Shown here: positions 5,658-12,701 of the stretch, piece by piece
How positions within the stretch are numbered: the first letter of the stretch is position 1
Layout: each line of letters starts with the position of its first letter
DNA from: DASPXY01 sp038227745
Lineage (GTDB): Bacteria > Planctomycetota > Planctomycetia > Gemmatales > Gemmataceae
DNA length: 12,759 nucleotides
Assembly (NCBI GenBank): GCA_038227745.1
Contig: JBBRPS010000241.1
Location: forward strand, 1-12,759
Direction of reading: 5' to 3'
Notes under the pieces: generated by a model
The model's input: the letters and a program-made list of their open reading frames with translations, nothing else
Databases searched by the model: none
Told to the model about the DNA's origin: nothing
Made by a program: the position numbers and the translations under genes

Positions 5658-6128
5658 TCACCGCAGCTCGGCCGGCTCCGCCTCGTACGTGAACGGCGGC
5701 CGCCCCTCCTCGACGCACATGCGGCGGTACTTCGCCGCCCACCCCTCACTGCCGCCGGGCACCGGCGGCAGCTGCGACAGGCCCGCTTCGACGCGCATCT
5801 TCGCCCCGAGCTCCAGCGCGTCCCACCACAGCTCGCCGAACAGGCCGCGCACCTCCTCCTCGCTGGCGGCGACGATGTCGCCGGTCGGCGCCCGGTTGAT
5901 TGCGTCCGCCACCCGCAGCAGCGTCTGCTCGACGCGACCACGCAAGGCGGCGACGAGCTGCTCGGGCGGCACGCGCGGCAGCGCGTGCGCAGCCTGGCAT
6001 GGCGGTTCGGCCGCCCCCCAATCGAGCATGAAATCCTTGACGGCGTCGGCCGCCCGCTCGGCCGCCTCGGCGAACCACCGCCGCAGTCGGGCCAGCCAGC
6101 GCCGAGGGTAAGAGGACAGGGGATTCAT
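5658..6128 (-). CDS. Unrecognised 156-residue protein
   Basis: I do not recognise this protein. The ATG at 6128 has GGAGG 7 bases upstream and was preferred to the longer frame from 6176, which lacks such a site. The N terminus is basic and amphipathic (RRWLARLRRWFAEAAERAADAVKDFML), followed by a proline-containing linker, a helical part with many alanines and arginines (LVAALRGRVEQTLLRVADAINRAP) and an acidic, tryptophan-containing part (EEEVRGLFGELWWDALELGAKM). No signal peptide or membrane segment is seen, so it is probably cytoplasmic. Codon use and GC match the neighbours. It lies between dxs and the Uma2 pair on the same strand, with copy C of the 35-base motif 66 bases before its start, so it may have its own promoter. 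Confidence 0.72.
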   Translation of the reverse strand: MNPLSSYPRRWLARLRRWFAEAAERAADAVKDFMLDWGAAEPPCQAAHALPRVPPEQLVAALRGRVEQTLLRVADAINRAPTGDIVAASEEEVRGLFGELWWDALELGAKMRVEAGLSQLPPVPGGSEGWAAKYRRMCVEEGRPPFTYEAEPAELR

Positions 6129-6194
6129 CGCGGTGCCTCCGGGAATCCGGACAGGGGATGAGGGACGGATACACACCCGACCGACCGCACGCTG

Positions 6195-6229
6195 CCGCCA
6201 TCGTCGCGGTTCCGCCGTCGCGCGTCAAG
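6195..6229 (-). promoter_or_regulatory. 35-base conserved upstream motif, copy C (in front of the unknown gene)
   Basis: Same layout as copy A: CTTGACG, ten bases, GAACCGCGACGAT, two bases, CGG, with 27 of 35 bases identical to A, the differences concentrated in the ten-base spacer and the two variable bases. TTGACG and GACGAT are 17 bases apart. It lies between the dxs stop and the gene starting at 6128, outside the duplicated hisB-Uma2 unit. Confidence 0.4.
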
Positions 6230-6260
6230 GAGTCGCCGCCGCCAGTCCCTGAATGACAAG

Positions 6261-6294
6261 GGCCCGCGGGCTGCCTTCCGGCACCCCACGGGCC
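6261..6294 (-). terminator. Stem-loop downstream of dxs, possible terminator
   Basis: Arms 6261-6275 and 6280-6294 pair at 13 of 15 positions around a TTCC/GGAA loop, starting with GGCCCG and CGGGCC. It lies 26 bases past the dxs stop codon in the 192-base gap before the next gene. The - strand sequence after the stem (CTTGTCATTC) has only a few scattered T residues, so it is at best a weak intrinsic terminator. Confidence 0.4.
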
Positions 6295-6320
6295 TCCGAG
6301 AGCCACTCGCGTCGAGCCGT

Positions 6321-8252
6321 TTACGCTTCCCGGCCCACATTCAGTGCCTTGCGGCCGCCTTCCGCGGAACGGCGCTCCAGCGCTTGCCGCACCGTCCGGC
6401 AAATGCCGTCCACGTTCAGGCCCAGGTCCGCCAGCAGTTCCGGCCGCTCGCCGTGCTCGACGAAGCGGTCCGGCAGGCCGAGGCGCACCACGTTCCGCGT
6501 GTCCAGCCCCGCCGCGTTCGCCGCTTCCAGCACCGCACTGCCGAAGCCGCCCTCCAGCGTCCCCTCCTCCACCGTGACCACCAGCGGCAGTTCCTCGACC
6601 GCCTTCAGCAGCGTCGCCCGGTCCAGCGGCTTGGCGAAGCGGGCGTTGATCACGCCCACCTCCAGGCCCTCCTCCCGCAGCTTCTCCGCCGCCTTGACGC
6701 ACGTCGGAAACAGCGTGCCGTACGCCACCAGGACGCCGTCGATGCCCCACTCGTACACCTCCGCCTGGCCCAGCTCCACCGGCGCCACCGCCCGCTCCAC
6801 CTTCTCCAGGCTTGCCTTCGGGTAGCGCAGCGCCGCCGGGCCGTCGTGTGCCAGCGCGAACCGCAGCATCGGCGCCACGTCCGCCTCGTCGCCCGGCGCC
6901 ATCACCACGAAGTTCGGGAACAGCCGCAGGTACGGTGTGTCGAAGGCGCCGTGATGCGTCGGCCCGTCCGGACCCGTCAGGCCGGCCCGATCCAGGCAGA
7001 ACGCCACCGGCAGGTTCTGCAGCGCCACCTCCTGGAACAGCTGGTCGAACGAGCGCTGCAGGAACGTCGAATAAATATCGACGATCGGCCGCAGCCCCGC
7101 CCTGGCCTGCCCCGCGGCGAACGCCACCGCGTGCGACTCGCAGATGCCGACGTCGAAGAAGCGGTCGGGGAAGTCGGTTCGCACCTTCTCCAGCTTGTTG
7201 CCTTGGCACATCGCCGCCGTCATCACCGTGACGCGCCTGTCCTCGGCCATCACCTGGTAGATGGCGGCGCTGACGGCGTCCGTGTACCCCTTGGCGCCGC
7301 CGCGCTTCAGCGCCACGATCGTCCGCTGCGGGCCGACCTTCTCGAAGACCGGCGGCGTGTGGTACGTCACCGGGTCCTGGCTGGCCTGCGCCACGCCGTG
7401 GCCCTTCTCGGTCAGCACGTGCAGCAGAACCGGCCCCTGCTGGCTCTTCACCTTGTGCAGCCAGCGCCGCAGCCCCGGCAGGTCGTGACCGTCCACCGGC
7501 CCGATGTAGCGGAAGCCCATTTCCTCGAACAGCATGCCGCCCGTCAGCACCGCCTTCAGGCCATCGCGGATCTGGTCCAGCGCCGACGCCGCCATGGTGC
7601 CGACCAGCGGCACCTTCGACAGCAGCCTGCGGACCTTGCGCTTCGAGCCCTGGTAGAAGCTCGTCAGCCGCGCCCGGTCCAGGCACTGCGCCAGCGCCCC
7701 GACGCGCGGGCAGATCGACATCTTGTTGTCGTTGAGGATGACCAGCAGGTTACGGCCGAGGTGGCCGGCGTTGTTGAGCGCCTCGAAGACGATGCCCGAG
7801 GGCAGGGCGCCGTCGCCGACCACCGCGACGCTGTGGCGGTCGCCCTGGCCGAGCAGGTCGTCGCCGGTCTTCAGCCCCAGTGCGCACGAGACGCTGCAGC
7901 CGGCGTGGCCGGTCATGAACAGGTCGTAGGGGCTCTCGTCCGGGTTGGGGTAGCCCATCAGTCCGCCGCGCTGGCGGATCGTCTCGAACTGCTGGAAGCG
8001 GCCGGTGATCAATTTATGCGGATAAATCTGGTGGCCGGTGTCCCAGATGAGGCGGTCCTTGCTGAAGTCGAAGGTCAGGTGCAGGGCGAGGCACAGCTCG
8101 ATGACGCCGAGGTTGCTGGCGAAGTGGGCGGGGCGGATGCTGAGGACGCGGACCAGTTCGTCGCGCATCTCCTGCGCGAGCTCGCCGAGCTGGTCGTCGG
8201 TCAGGCGGTGGAGATCCGCGGGCCCGGCGATCGTGGACAACAGTTGGCTCAT
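6321..8252 (-). CDS. dxs: 1-deoxy-D-xylulose-5-phosphate synthase
   Basis: A 643-residue thiamine-diphosphate enzyme that joins pyruvate and glyceraldehyde 3-phosphate to form DXP, the first step of the MEP isoprenoid pathway. Domains in order: the thiamine-binding domain with AHFASNLGVIEL (H43), DTGHQIYPHKLITG (H74), TGHAG (H116) and the GDG(147-149)...NDN(174-176) diphosphate motif; FEEMGFRYIGPVDGHD at 242-257; the pyrimidine domain with FFDVGICESHAV (E372), IYSTFLQRSFDQ, DRAGLTGPDGPTHHGAFD (421-438) and ALRYPK; and a C-terminal domain ending near GLPDRFVEHG. Length is normal. It differs from the usual GHSSTSIS and AEQHA signatures (see findings). GGGAGG lies 9 bases before the ATG. It follows ispA after 110 bases that are occupied by a palindromic repeat. 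Confidence 0.96.
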   Translation of the reverse strand: MSQLLSTIAGPADLHRLTDDQLGELAQEMRDELVRVLSIRPAHFASNLGVIELCLALHLTFDFSKDRLIWDTGHQIYPHKLITGRFQQFETIRQRGGLMGYPNPDESPYDLFMTGHAGCSVSCALGLKTGDDLLGQGDRHSVAVVGDGALPSGIVFEALNNAGHLGRNLLVILNDNKMSICPRVGALAQCLDRARLTSFYQGSKRKVRRLLSKVPLVGTMAASALDQIRDGLKAVLTGGMLFEEMGFRYIGPVDGHDLPGLRRWLHKVKSQQGPVLLHVLTEKGHGVAQASQDPVTYHTPPVFEKVGPQRTIVALKRGGAKGYTDAVSAAIYQVMAEDRRVTVMTAAMCQGNKLEKVRTDFPDRFFDVGICESHAVAFAAGQARAGLRPIVDIYSTFLQRSFDQLFQEVALQNLPVAFCLDRAGLTGPDGPTHHGAFDTPYLRLFPNFVVMAPGDEADVAPMLRFALAHDGPAALRYPKASLEKVERAVAPVELGQAEVYEWGIDGVLVAYGTLFPTCVKAAEKLREEGLEVGVINARFAKPLDRATLLKAVEELPLVVTVEEGTLEGGFGSAVLEAANAAGLDTRNVVRLGLPDRFVEHGERPELLADLGLNVDGICRTVRQALERRSAEGGRKALNVGREA

Positions 8253-8270
8253 CGGTCGGTACCTCCCTTA

Positions 8271-8352
<82 letters not shown>

Positions 8353-8362
8353 GCATTACGTG

Positions 8363-9292
8363 TTAGCGATCCCTCGCAAGGATGAACCGGAGCAGAGCGT
8401 CCAGGCGTTCCCCCGCCGGTCCGAGGGGGGCGAGCCGTTCGCGGGCCTGGCGTCCCAGGTCCGCGGCGCGGCGGCGGCTCTCCGCCACGCCCAGCAGCCC
8501 GGGGTAAGTCAACTTGCCGCGGGCGGCGTCCTTCCGCACCTGCTTGCCGGTCCGGGCGGCGTCGCCCTCGACATCGAGCAGGTCGTCCGTGATCTGGAAG
8601 ACGAGACCGAAGCAACGGCCGTAGCCGTCCAGGGCCTCCAGCAGCGCCGGGCCTGGACCGCCCGGCCTTTCGCCCTGCGCCGCCAGGGCGCCCAGGCGCA
8701 GGCAGGAGCGGAACAGCGCCCCCGTCTTGCGCTGGTGGATGTCCTCGAGCGCCTCGACCGAGGGGGCGGGCGGCGGCCCGCCGGCGTGGGGGCCAACGCG
8801 CCCCTCGAAGGCGAGGTCGAGCACCTGGCCGCCGACCATGCCGGCGGCGCCGGCGCCGCCGGCCAATTCGCGGCAGGCGGCGGCGGCGGTCGCGGGCGGG
8901 TAGGCGGACGCCAGCACCTCGAACGCCAGCGTCAGCAGGCCATCGCCGGCGAGGATGGCCAGCGCCTCGCCGAACTTCTTGTGGCAGGTCGGCAGACCGC
9001 GGCGCAGGTCGTCGTCGTCCATCGCCGGCAGGTCGTCGTGGATGAGCGAGTAGGTGTGGACCATCTCGGCGGCGCAGGCGGCGGGCAGGGCCTGCGCGTC
9101 GCGGCCGCCGCCCGCCGCGCACGCCATGAGCACCAGAAGAGGGCGCAGCCGCTTGCCCGGGGCGAGCAGGCTGTAACGCATGGCCTCGGCGAGCGCGGGC
9201 GGACAGCCGTCGCCGGGCCGCAGTGCGGCGCGGAGGTGCTCCTCGACCACGGCCTGCTTCGCCTTCAGGTACTCGCGCAGCTCTTCGGACAA
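8363..9292 (-). CDS. ispA: Polyprenyl synthetase, farnesyl-diphosphate-synthase type
   Basis: A 309-residue cytoplasmic prenyltransferase that condenses isopentenyl diphosphate with allylic diphosphates, most likely giving C15 farnesyl diphosphate. Visible are GKRLRPLLVL at 46-55, the first aspartate-rich motif HDDLPAMDDDDLRRG (D86, D87, D92) with the two-residue insertion typical of bacterial type II FPP synthases, an aromatic residue (Y81) five positions before it as in E. coli IspA, HKKFGEALAILAGDGLL at 104-120, HQRKTGALF at 186-194 and the second motif QITDDLLD (D236, D237, D240). Geranylgeranyl synthase cannot be fully excluded. The start is TTG, with GGGAG 5 bases upstream; the next ATG (M38) is too far inside the fold. 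It sits between xseB and dxs, a common arrangement. Confidence 0.93.
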   Translation of the reverse strand: MSEELREYLKAKQAVVEEHLRAALRPGDGCPPALAEAMRYSLLAPGKRLRPLLVLMACAAGGGRDAQALPAACAAEMVHTYSLIHDDLPAMDDDDLRRGLPTCHKKFGEALAILAGDGLLTLAFEVLASAYPPATAAAACRELAGGAGAAGMVGGQVLDLAFEGRVGPHAGGPPPAPSVEALEDIHQRKTGALFRSCLRLGALAAQGERPGGPGPALLEALDGYGRCFGLVFQITDDLLDVEGDAARTGKQVRKDAARGKLTYPGLLGVAESRRRAADLGRQARERLAPLGPAGERLDALLRFILARDR

Positions 9293-9311
9293 GGGGACTC
9301 CCGTATCGAAG

Positions 9312-9361
9312 GTTTAGCCGCGGTTCGCAGAACCGCGCGGTTCTGCGAACCGCGGCTAAAC
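9312..9361. repeat. 50-bp perfect palindrome containing the xseB stop codon
   Basis: The 25 bases 9312-9336 (starting GTTTAGCCGCGG) are the exact reverse complement of 9337-9361, with no spacer and no mismatch. The last valine codon and TAG stop of xseB (9361-9356) are the first six bases of the palindrome on the - strand, so the gene ends exactly at the element's edge. It fills most of the 63-base xseB-ispA gap and ends 19 bases before the ispA start. Likely a dispersed intergenic palindromic element. Confidence 0.93.
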
Positions 9362-9658
9362 GCGGTCCTCGCTCTTGCGCCGCCGCTTGCCGTCCCCCTG
9401 GGCCTTTTCCAGGCTGGCGGCGTGCTCGAAGGGGCGGGTGAGCGGTTGGCCGTCGCCGTCCGCGCCGGCGAGCAGCAGGATGCGCTGCTCGGCGTGGCGC
9501 AGCCGGCCGTAGCAGTGCTTCAGCAGGCCCACGCCGCGCTCGTAGCGGCCCAGGGCCTCCTCCAGGCCGACGCTCCCGTCTTCGAGCTGGCGGACGATCT
9601 CATCGAGTTCGGCCAGCGCCGCCTCAAAACTCAGGTCGTCGGAGGGAGATTCATTCAT
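9356..9658 (-). CDS. xseB: Exodeoxyribonuclease VII small subunit
   Basis: A 100-residue protein, the small subunit that associates in several copies with XseA to form exonuclease VII, a single-strand-specific nuclease cutting from both ends into oligonucleotides. The conserved helical hairpin is at residues 10-63: FEAALAELDEIVRQLEDG, then LEEALGRYERGVGLL and LRHAEQRI, all matching the family pattern. The tail after about 66 is variable and ends in a basic stretch GKRRRKSEDRV. The ATG has no strong ribosome site (AGGA 12 bases away) and lies 40 bases after the xseA stop, so translation may depend partly on coupling. Its stop codon is inside a 50-bp palindrome. Confidence 0.93.
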   Translation of the reverse strand: MNESPSDDLSFEAALAELDEIVRQLEDGSVGLEEALGRYERGVGLLKHCYGRLRHAEQRILLLAGADGDGQPLTRPFEHAASLEKAQGDGKRRRKSEDRV

Positions 9659-9698
9659 TATAGGGGCCAGTCCTGGGGGTCAGGAGTCCGTGCGGGTT

Positions 9699-10949
9699 CT
9701 AAAGCCCACGGGTGGCAACCCGTGGGCTTTCTCCCTCGGTACTCTCCACGCGGCTCACGATGCGCCCGTGCTGGACGTGGGTCACCAGGCGGTCGCCGGG
9801 CCGCACCTGTTCCGCACTCCGTACCACGCCCCCCGCCGGCTCGGTGCGCGTTAAGCTATACCCGCGCCCCAGCACGTTCAAGGGGCTCAGGGTCTCCAGC
9901 CGGGCCGAGGCGGACTCGACCGCCTGCCGCGTCGCCGTCAGCTGCTGCCGCACCGCTCGCCCCAGCCGCTCGCCCTGCTCGTCGAGGCGTCGCTCCAGCT
10001 CGCGCACGCGGTCGAGCGGTCGGCGGAACACCGGGCGGTTCGCCAACTCCTCCCAGCGCCGCCGGGCCTGCCGCACGTGGTTCAGCAGCAGCACCCGCAA
10101 CCGCTTCCCCACTTCTTGCAGCGAATCGGCCAGCTCGTCGCGGCTGGGCACCACCAACTCGGCCGCCTCGCTGGGCGTCAGGGCACGCCGGTCCGCCACG
10201 CGGTCGGCCACGGTCACGTCGATCTCGTGGCCCACCGCCGACACGACCGGAATACGAGACTCAAAGATGGCCTGGGCGACGATTTCCTCATTGAAGGCCC
10301 ACAGGTCCTCGGTGCTGCCGCCGCCCCGGCCGACGATCAGCACGTCCACCCCCCCGACGCGGTTCACCAACCGGATCGCGGCGGCGATCTCCTCGGCGGC
10401 CCCGTCGCCCTGGACGCGCACCGGGCAGACCCAGACCTCGACCGCCGGCCAGCGCCGCCCGAGGATTTCGAGCATGTCGCGGACCGCGGCGCCGCTGGGG
10501 CTGGTGACCAGAGCGACGCGGCGCGGGAAACGCGGCAGCGGCTTCTTGCGCCGCGCGTCGAAGTAGCCCAGGCCGAACAGCCGCTCGCACAGCTGGCGCA
10601 GGGCCAGCTCGCGCGCCCCGATGCCCTTGGGGTGCAGTTCCTCGATGACGAGCTGGTAATCGCCGCGCGCCGGGTAGACGGTCATGCGCCCGCGCACGAT
10701 GACTTCGAGGCCGTCGCGCGGGTCGAAGCGCAGCCGCAGGGCCACGCCGCGCCAGATCACTGCTCGCAGCTGCGCCTGGCCGTCCTTGAGCACGAGGTAG
10801 ACGTGGCCGGAACTCGGCCGCGCCAGGTTCGACACCTCGCCGGTGATCCACACGGAGGCGAAGCCCTCTTCGAGGAGGCCCCTGATCTCGGCGGTGACCT
10901 CGCTGACGCTGCGGACCTTCGCGCCTTCGGGGACGTTCGGGATGGCCAT
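9699..10949 (-). CDS. xseA: Exodeoxyribonuclease VII large subunit
   Basis: The catalytic subunit of exonuclease VII, 416 residues, acting on single-stranded DNA in the cytoplasm, in repair. Residues about 11-107 are the OB-fold DNA-binding domain (SVWITGEVSNL, GHVYLVLKD, QLRAVIW). The catalytic domain follows: FPRRVALVTSPSGAAVRD at 141-158, VGRGGGSTEDLWAFN at 206-220, SAVGHEIDVTVADRVADRR at 237-255 and ALTPSEAAEL at 256-265. A coiled-coil part leads to LNVLGRGYSLTR. I chose the ATG at 10949 with GAGG 8 bases upstream; a GTG three codons earlier (10958) with AGGA is the alternative. The last residues, about SPRVATRGL, are encoded by a hairpin repeat and look like an added tail. xseB follows after 40 bases. 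Confidence 0.95.
   Translation of the reverse strand: MAIPNVPEGAKVRSVSEVTAEIRGLLEEGFASVWITGEVSNLARPSSGHVYLVLKDGQAQLRAVIWRGVALRLRFDPRDGLEVIVRGRMTVYPARGDYQLVIEELHPKGIGARELALRQLCERLFGLGYFDARRKKPLPRFPRRVALVTSPSGAAVRDMLEILGRRWPAVEVWVCPVRVQGDGAAEEIAAAIRLVNRVGGVDVLIVGRGGGSTEDLWAFNEEIVAQAIFESRIPVVSAVGHEIDVTVADRVADRRALTPSEAAELVVPSRDELADSLQEVGKRLRVLLLNHVRQARRRWEELANRPVFRRPLDRVRELERRLDEQGERLGRAVRQQLTATRQAVESASARLETLSPLNVLGRGYSLTRTEPAGGVVRSAEQVRPGDRLVTHVQHGRIVSRVESTEGESPRVATRGL
9701..9730. repeat. Hairpin repeat covering the 3' end of xseA
   Basis: Arms 9701-9713 (AAAGCCCACGGGT) and 9718-9730 are exact reverse complements over 13 bases, with a 4-base loop. On the - strand the hairpin encodes the last nine or so residues of XseA and supplies the first base of its TAG stop. 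The sequence after the stem on the - strand (AGAACCCGC) has no T-run, so terminator function is unlikely. It looks like a palindromic repeat inserted at the gene's 3' end. Confidence 0.88.
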
Positions 10950-10973
10950 TGGCTGCACCTCTTTCCTCTTGCC

Positions 10974-11010
10974 CCCCTCGCCCCCGCTTCGGGGAAGAGG
11001 GGGCGAGGGG
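10974..11010. repeat. GC-rich hairpin between the glycosyltransferase gene and xseA
   Basis: Arms 10974-10985 (CCCCTCGCCCCC) and 10999-11010 pair over 12 bases; inside, CTTC (10987-10990) pairs with GAAG (10994-10997) across a GGG loop after one mismatch. It lies in the 72-base gap between the glycosyltransferase stop and the xseA start, close to the xseA ribosome-binding site. It has no T-run on either side. Likely a dispersed palindrome; a role in reducing read-through or processing the transcript is possible. Confidence 0.85.
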
Positions 11011-11021
11011 AGAAGAAGGGA

Positions 11022-12647
11022 TCACCCGCCCACGCGGACCAGCACGATCGGCGCCCCCTGCTCGTCGGCGAGATGCTGCAGCACCTCGACCGGCCGCGCC
11101 GCCCGCCACTGCTCCCATTCGCTCCTTTCCAGAATACAGTACACCGGTGTACCCCGGAAAGGCAGATCCGCCGCCGCCGCCAGCCGCAGCACCGGCCGGC
11201 CGTAGTAGAACATGATGCCCTCGTCCTTGAGCCGGAACAGGTAGAGCGTACAGCCCGGCGGCACCAGCGCCGCGAGCAGCTCCCCCCTGGCGCGCGGCTG
11301 ACGGTTGGCGTTGCGGTGCGGAATGACCGCGTGGACGAACACGCCCTTGGCGACCAGCCACAGCGCCAGCGTCGCCACGAAGACCTTCGCCGGCTTCAGC
11401 CGCGGCAGGCGCCAGACGAGCTTGCCGTTCAGCCACGCCAGCCAGACCAGCGCCGCCAACCCCGCGACGGCCGGGAACATCGGGAAGCTCTGCCGCGGGG
11501 CGTGCTCGGTCATCAGGCTCCAGAGGAGGACGTTCGGCCAGATCCAGCAGTGCAGGGCCTGCAGCAGCCGCCGCCCGCGCTCGTCCCACAGCCGGCTGAA
11601 CCCCGGCCGAAGTGTCAGCAGAGCCAGCAGCGACAGCGGCAGCGTCGTCGCGAACAGCCGTAGCGGGTGCAGCAGCGAATCGAGCCACGGGTACGGCCGC
11701 GGCGTGTAGTTCGGCACGATCCGCTGCAGGGCCTCGCGCCCCACGGTCGTCACCAGGGCGTCCCAGCCCGCCAGGCGGATGGCCGCCGCGGCCCACGCCA
11801 GGCAGACGCAGGCGGCCAGGGCGGCGCTGATCAGGTGGCGCCTCCCGAAAAGTAACCGCAGTTGGCCGCGCCGCCATAACAGCGTGACGGCGGTGCTGTA
11901 GAAGAACGCTGGCGCCGTCCACTTGGTCAGCACGCCGCCGGCGACGCAGAAGAGGGCGGCCAACCACCAGCGCCAGCGCGCGGGTCGCGGACCGATCTCC
12001 GGGCGCGGGTCGGCTGTTGCTGTTGAGGTTTCGTCCTCGCGCACCCGGTAGGCTTCAACCCTCGCCCCTCGGTCCTCGGCGCTCGATCCTCGGTCCTCCT
12101 CCTCCAACGCTCGCAGCAGGAACAGGATCGCGGCGGTCACCCAGGCGACCTGCAGGGTGTCGATCTCGGCGGCACTGGCCTTGTCGAGCCACATGAAGCC
12201 GACGGGCACGACCAGGCCGGCGACCAGGCCCGCGAGGCGCCCGAGTTGGCGGCTGAAGTACCAGTAGAAGAGGAACACGACCGCGGACGCGGCGAGCGCC
12301 GACGGCAGGCGCGCGGTCCATTCGGTGACGCCGCCGAACGGCCAGCTCACCAGGGCGATGGCGGCGTACATGCCCGGCGGCTTGGTGAACAGCGGCTCGC
12401 CGTACAGCGTGGGCACGACCCAGTTGCCGCTGTCGAGGAAGCCGGCGGCGATGATGGCGCGCAGGCCCTCGGTGCGCCACAGTTCGCCGGCGTTGATTCC
12501 GTAGAAGAACAGGGCGGCGCACCACAGCGCCAGCAGCGCGACGCACAGGCGCGGGCGCTCGGCGGGGACGCACAGCGCCCGGGCCAGGGACGGCCGTGGC
12601 GGCGCGAGGGGCTGGACGGCGGTTGGAGGGGCAGTAAGCGTGGACAC
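11022..12647 (-). CDS. ArnT/PMT_2-like membrane glycosyltransferase
   Basis: A 541-residue polytopic inner-membrane protein of the ArnT/dolichyl-phosphate-mannose mannosyltransferase type (GT-C fold), which moves a sugar from a polyprenyl-phosphate carrier to a lipid or protein on the outer face of the membrane. Visible are a first membrane segment at 34-50, the first outer loop with GELWRTEGLRAII (E55, E60), SGNWVVPTLYGEPLFTKPPGMY at 73-94 with the typical KPP, TARLPSALAA at 111-120, AAEIDTLQVAW at 159-169, more segments to about 440, and a soluble C-terminal domain of about 90 residues. Donor and acceptor are unknown. Residues 182-222 are a hydrophilic low-complexity insert between membrane segments. 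GTG start with a strong AAGGAGG 6 bases upstream. It is the first gene of the run visible here. Confidence 0.87.
   Translation of the reverse strand: MSTLTAPPTAVQPLAPPRPSLARALCVPAERPRLCVALLALWCAALFFYGINAGELWRTEGLRAIIAAGFLDSGNWVVPTLYGEPLFTKPPGMYAAIALVSWPFGGVTEWTARLPSALAASAVVFLFYWYFSRQLGRLAGLVAGLVVPVGFMWLDKASAAEIDTLQVAWVTAAILFLLRALEEEDRGSSAEDRGARVEAYRVREDETSTATADPRPEIGPRPARWRWWLAALFCVAGGVLTKWTAPAFFYSTAVTLLWRRGQLRLLFGRRHLISAALAACVCLAWAAAAIRLAGWDALVTTVGREALQRIVPNYTPRPYPWLDSLLHPLRLFATTLPLSLLALLTLRPGFSRLWDERGRRLLQALHCWIWPNVLLWSLMTEHAPRQSFPMFPAVAGLAALVWLAWLNGKLVWRLPRLKPAKVFVATLALWLVAKGVFVHAVIPHRNANRQPRARGELLAALVPPGCTLYLFRLKDEGIMFYYGRPVLRLAAAADLPFRGTPVYCILERSEWEQWRAARPVEVLQHLADEQGAPIVLVRVGG
12067..12098. 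repeat. Short 21-base-period direct repeat inside the glycosyltransferase gene
   Basis: CCTCGGTCCTC occurs at 12067-12077 and 12088-12098, 21 bases apart, with related CTCG-CCTC words around it. On the coding strand this gives the seven-residue repeat EDRGSSA/EDRGARV. The period is a multiple of three, so the reading frame and the flanking membrane segments are kept. Confidence 0.7.
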
Positions 12648-12701
12648 CCGCAGCCTCCTTGCTGCATGGGGACCGATCCGTTATTTCGTGAGAGCGGAGG
12701 G

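Noticed and set aside
5746..7686. 646-codon - strand frame overlapping dxs and the unknown gene
   Set aside because: Shadow frame of dxs with a Gly/Arg/Ala-rich composition.
6321..8252. Transketolase instead of Dxs
   Set aside because: The length, IGPVDGHD, YSTFLQR and THHGAFD motifs and the position beside ispA are specific to Dxs.
8360..10294. Long + strand open frame (644 codons) across ispA, xseB and part of xseA
   Set aside because: It runs opposite three well-recognised genes and through two palindromes, with no domain; an antisense high-GC artefact.
10288..11967. 559-codon - strand frame overlapping xseA and the glycosyltransferase
   Set aside because: It is in another frame of two clearly identified genes and is Arg/Gly/Ala-rich without motifs.
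11982..12104. Frameshift or gene fusion in the glycosyltransferase
   Set aside because: The membrane segments on both sides stay in one frame and in family order; only a hydrophilic insert lies between them.
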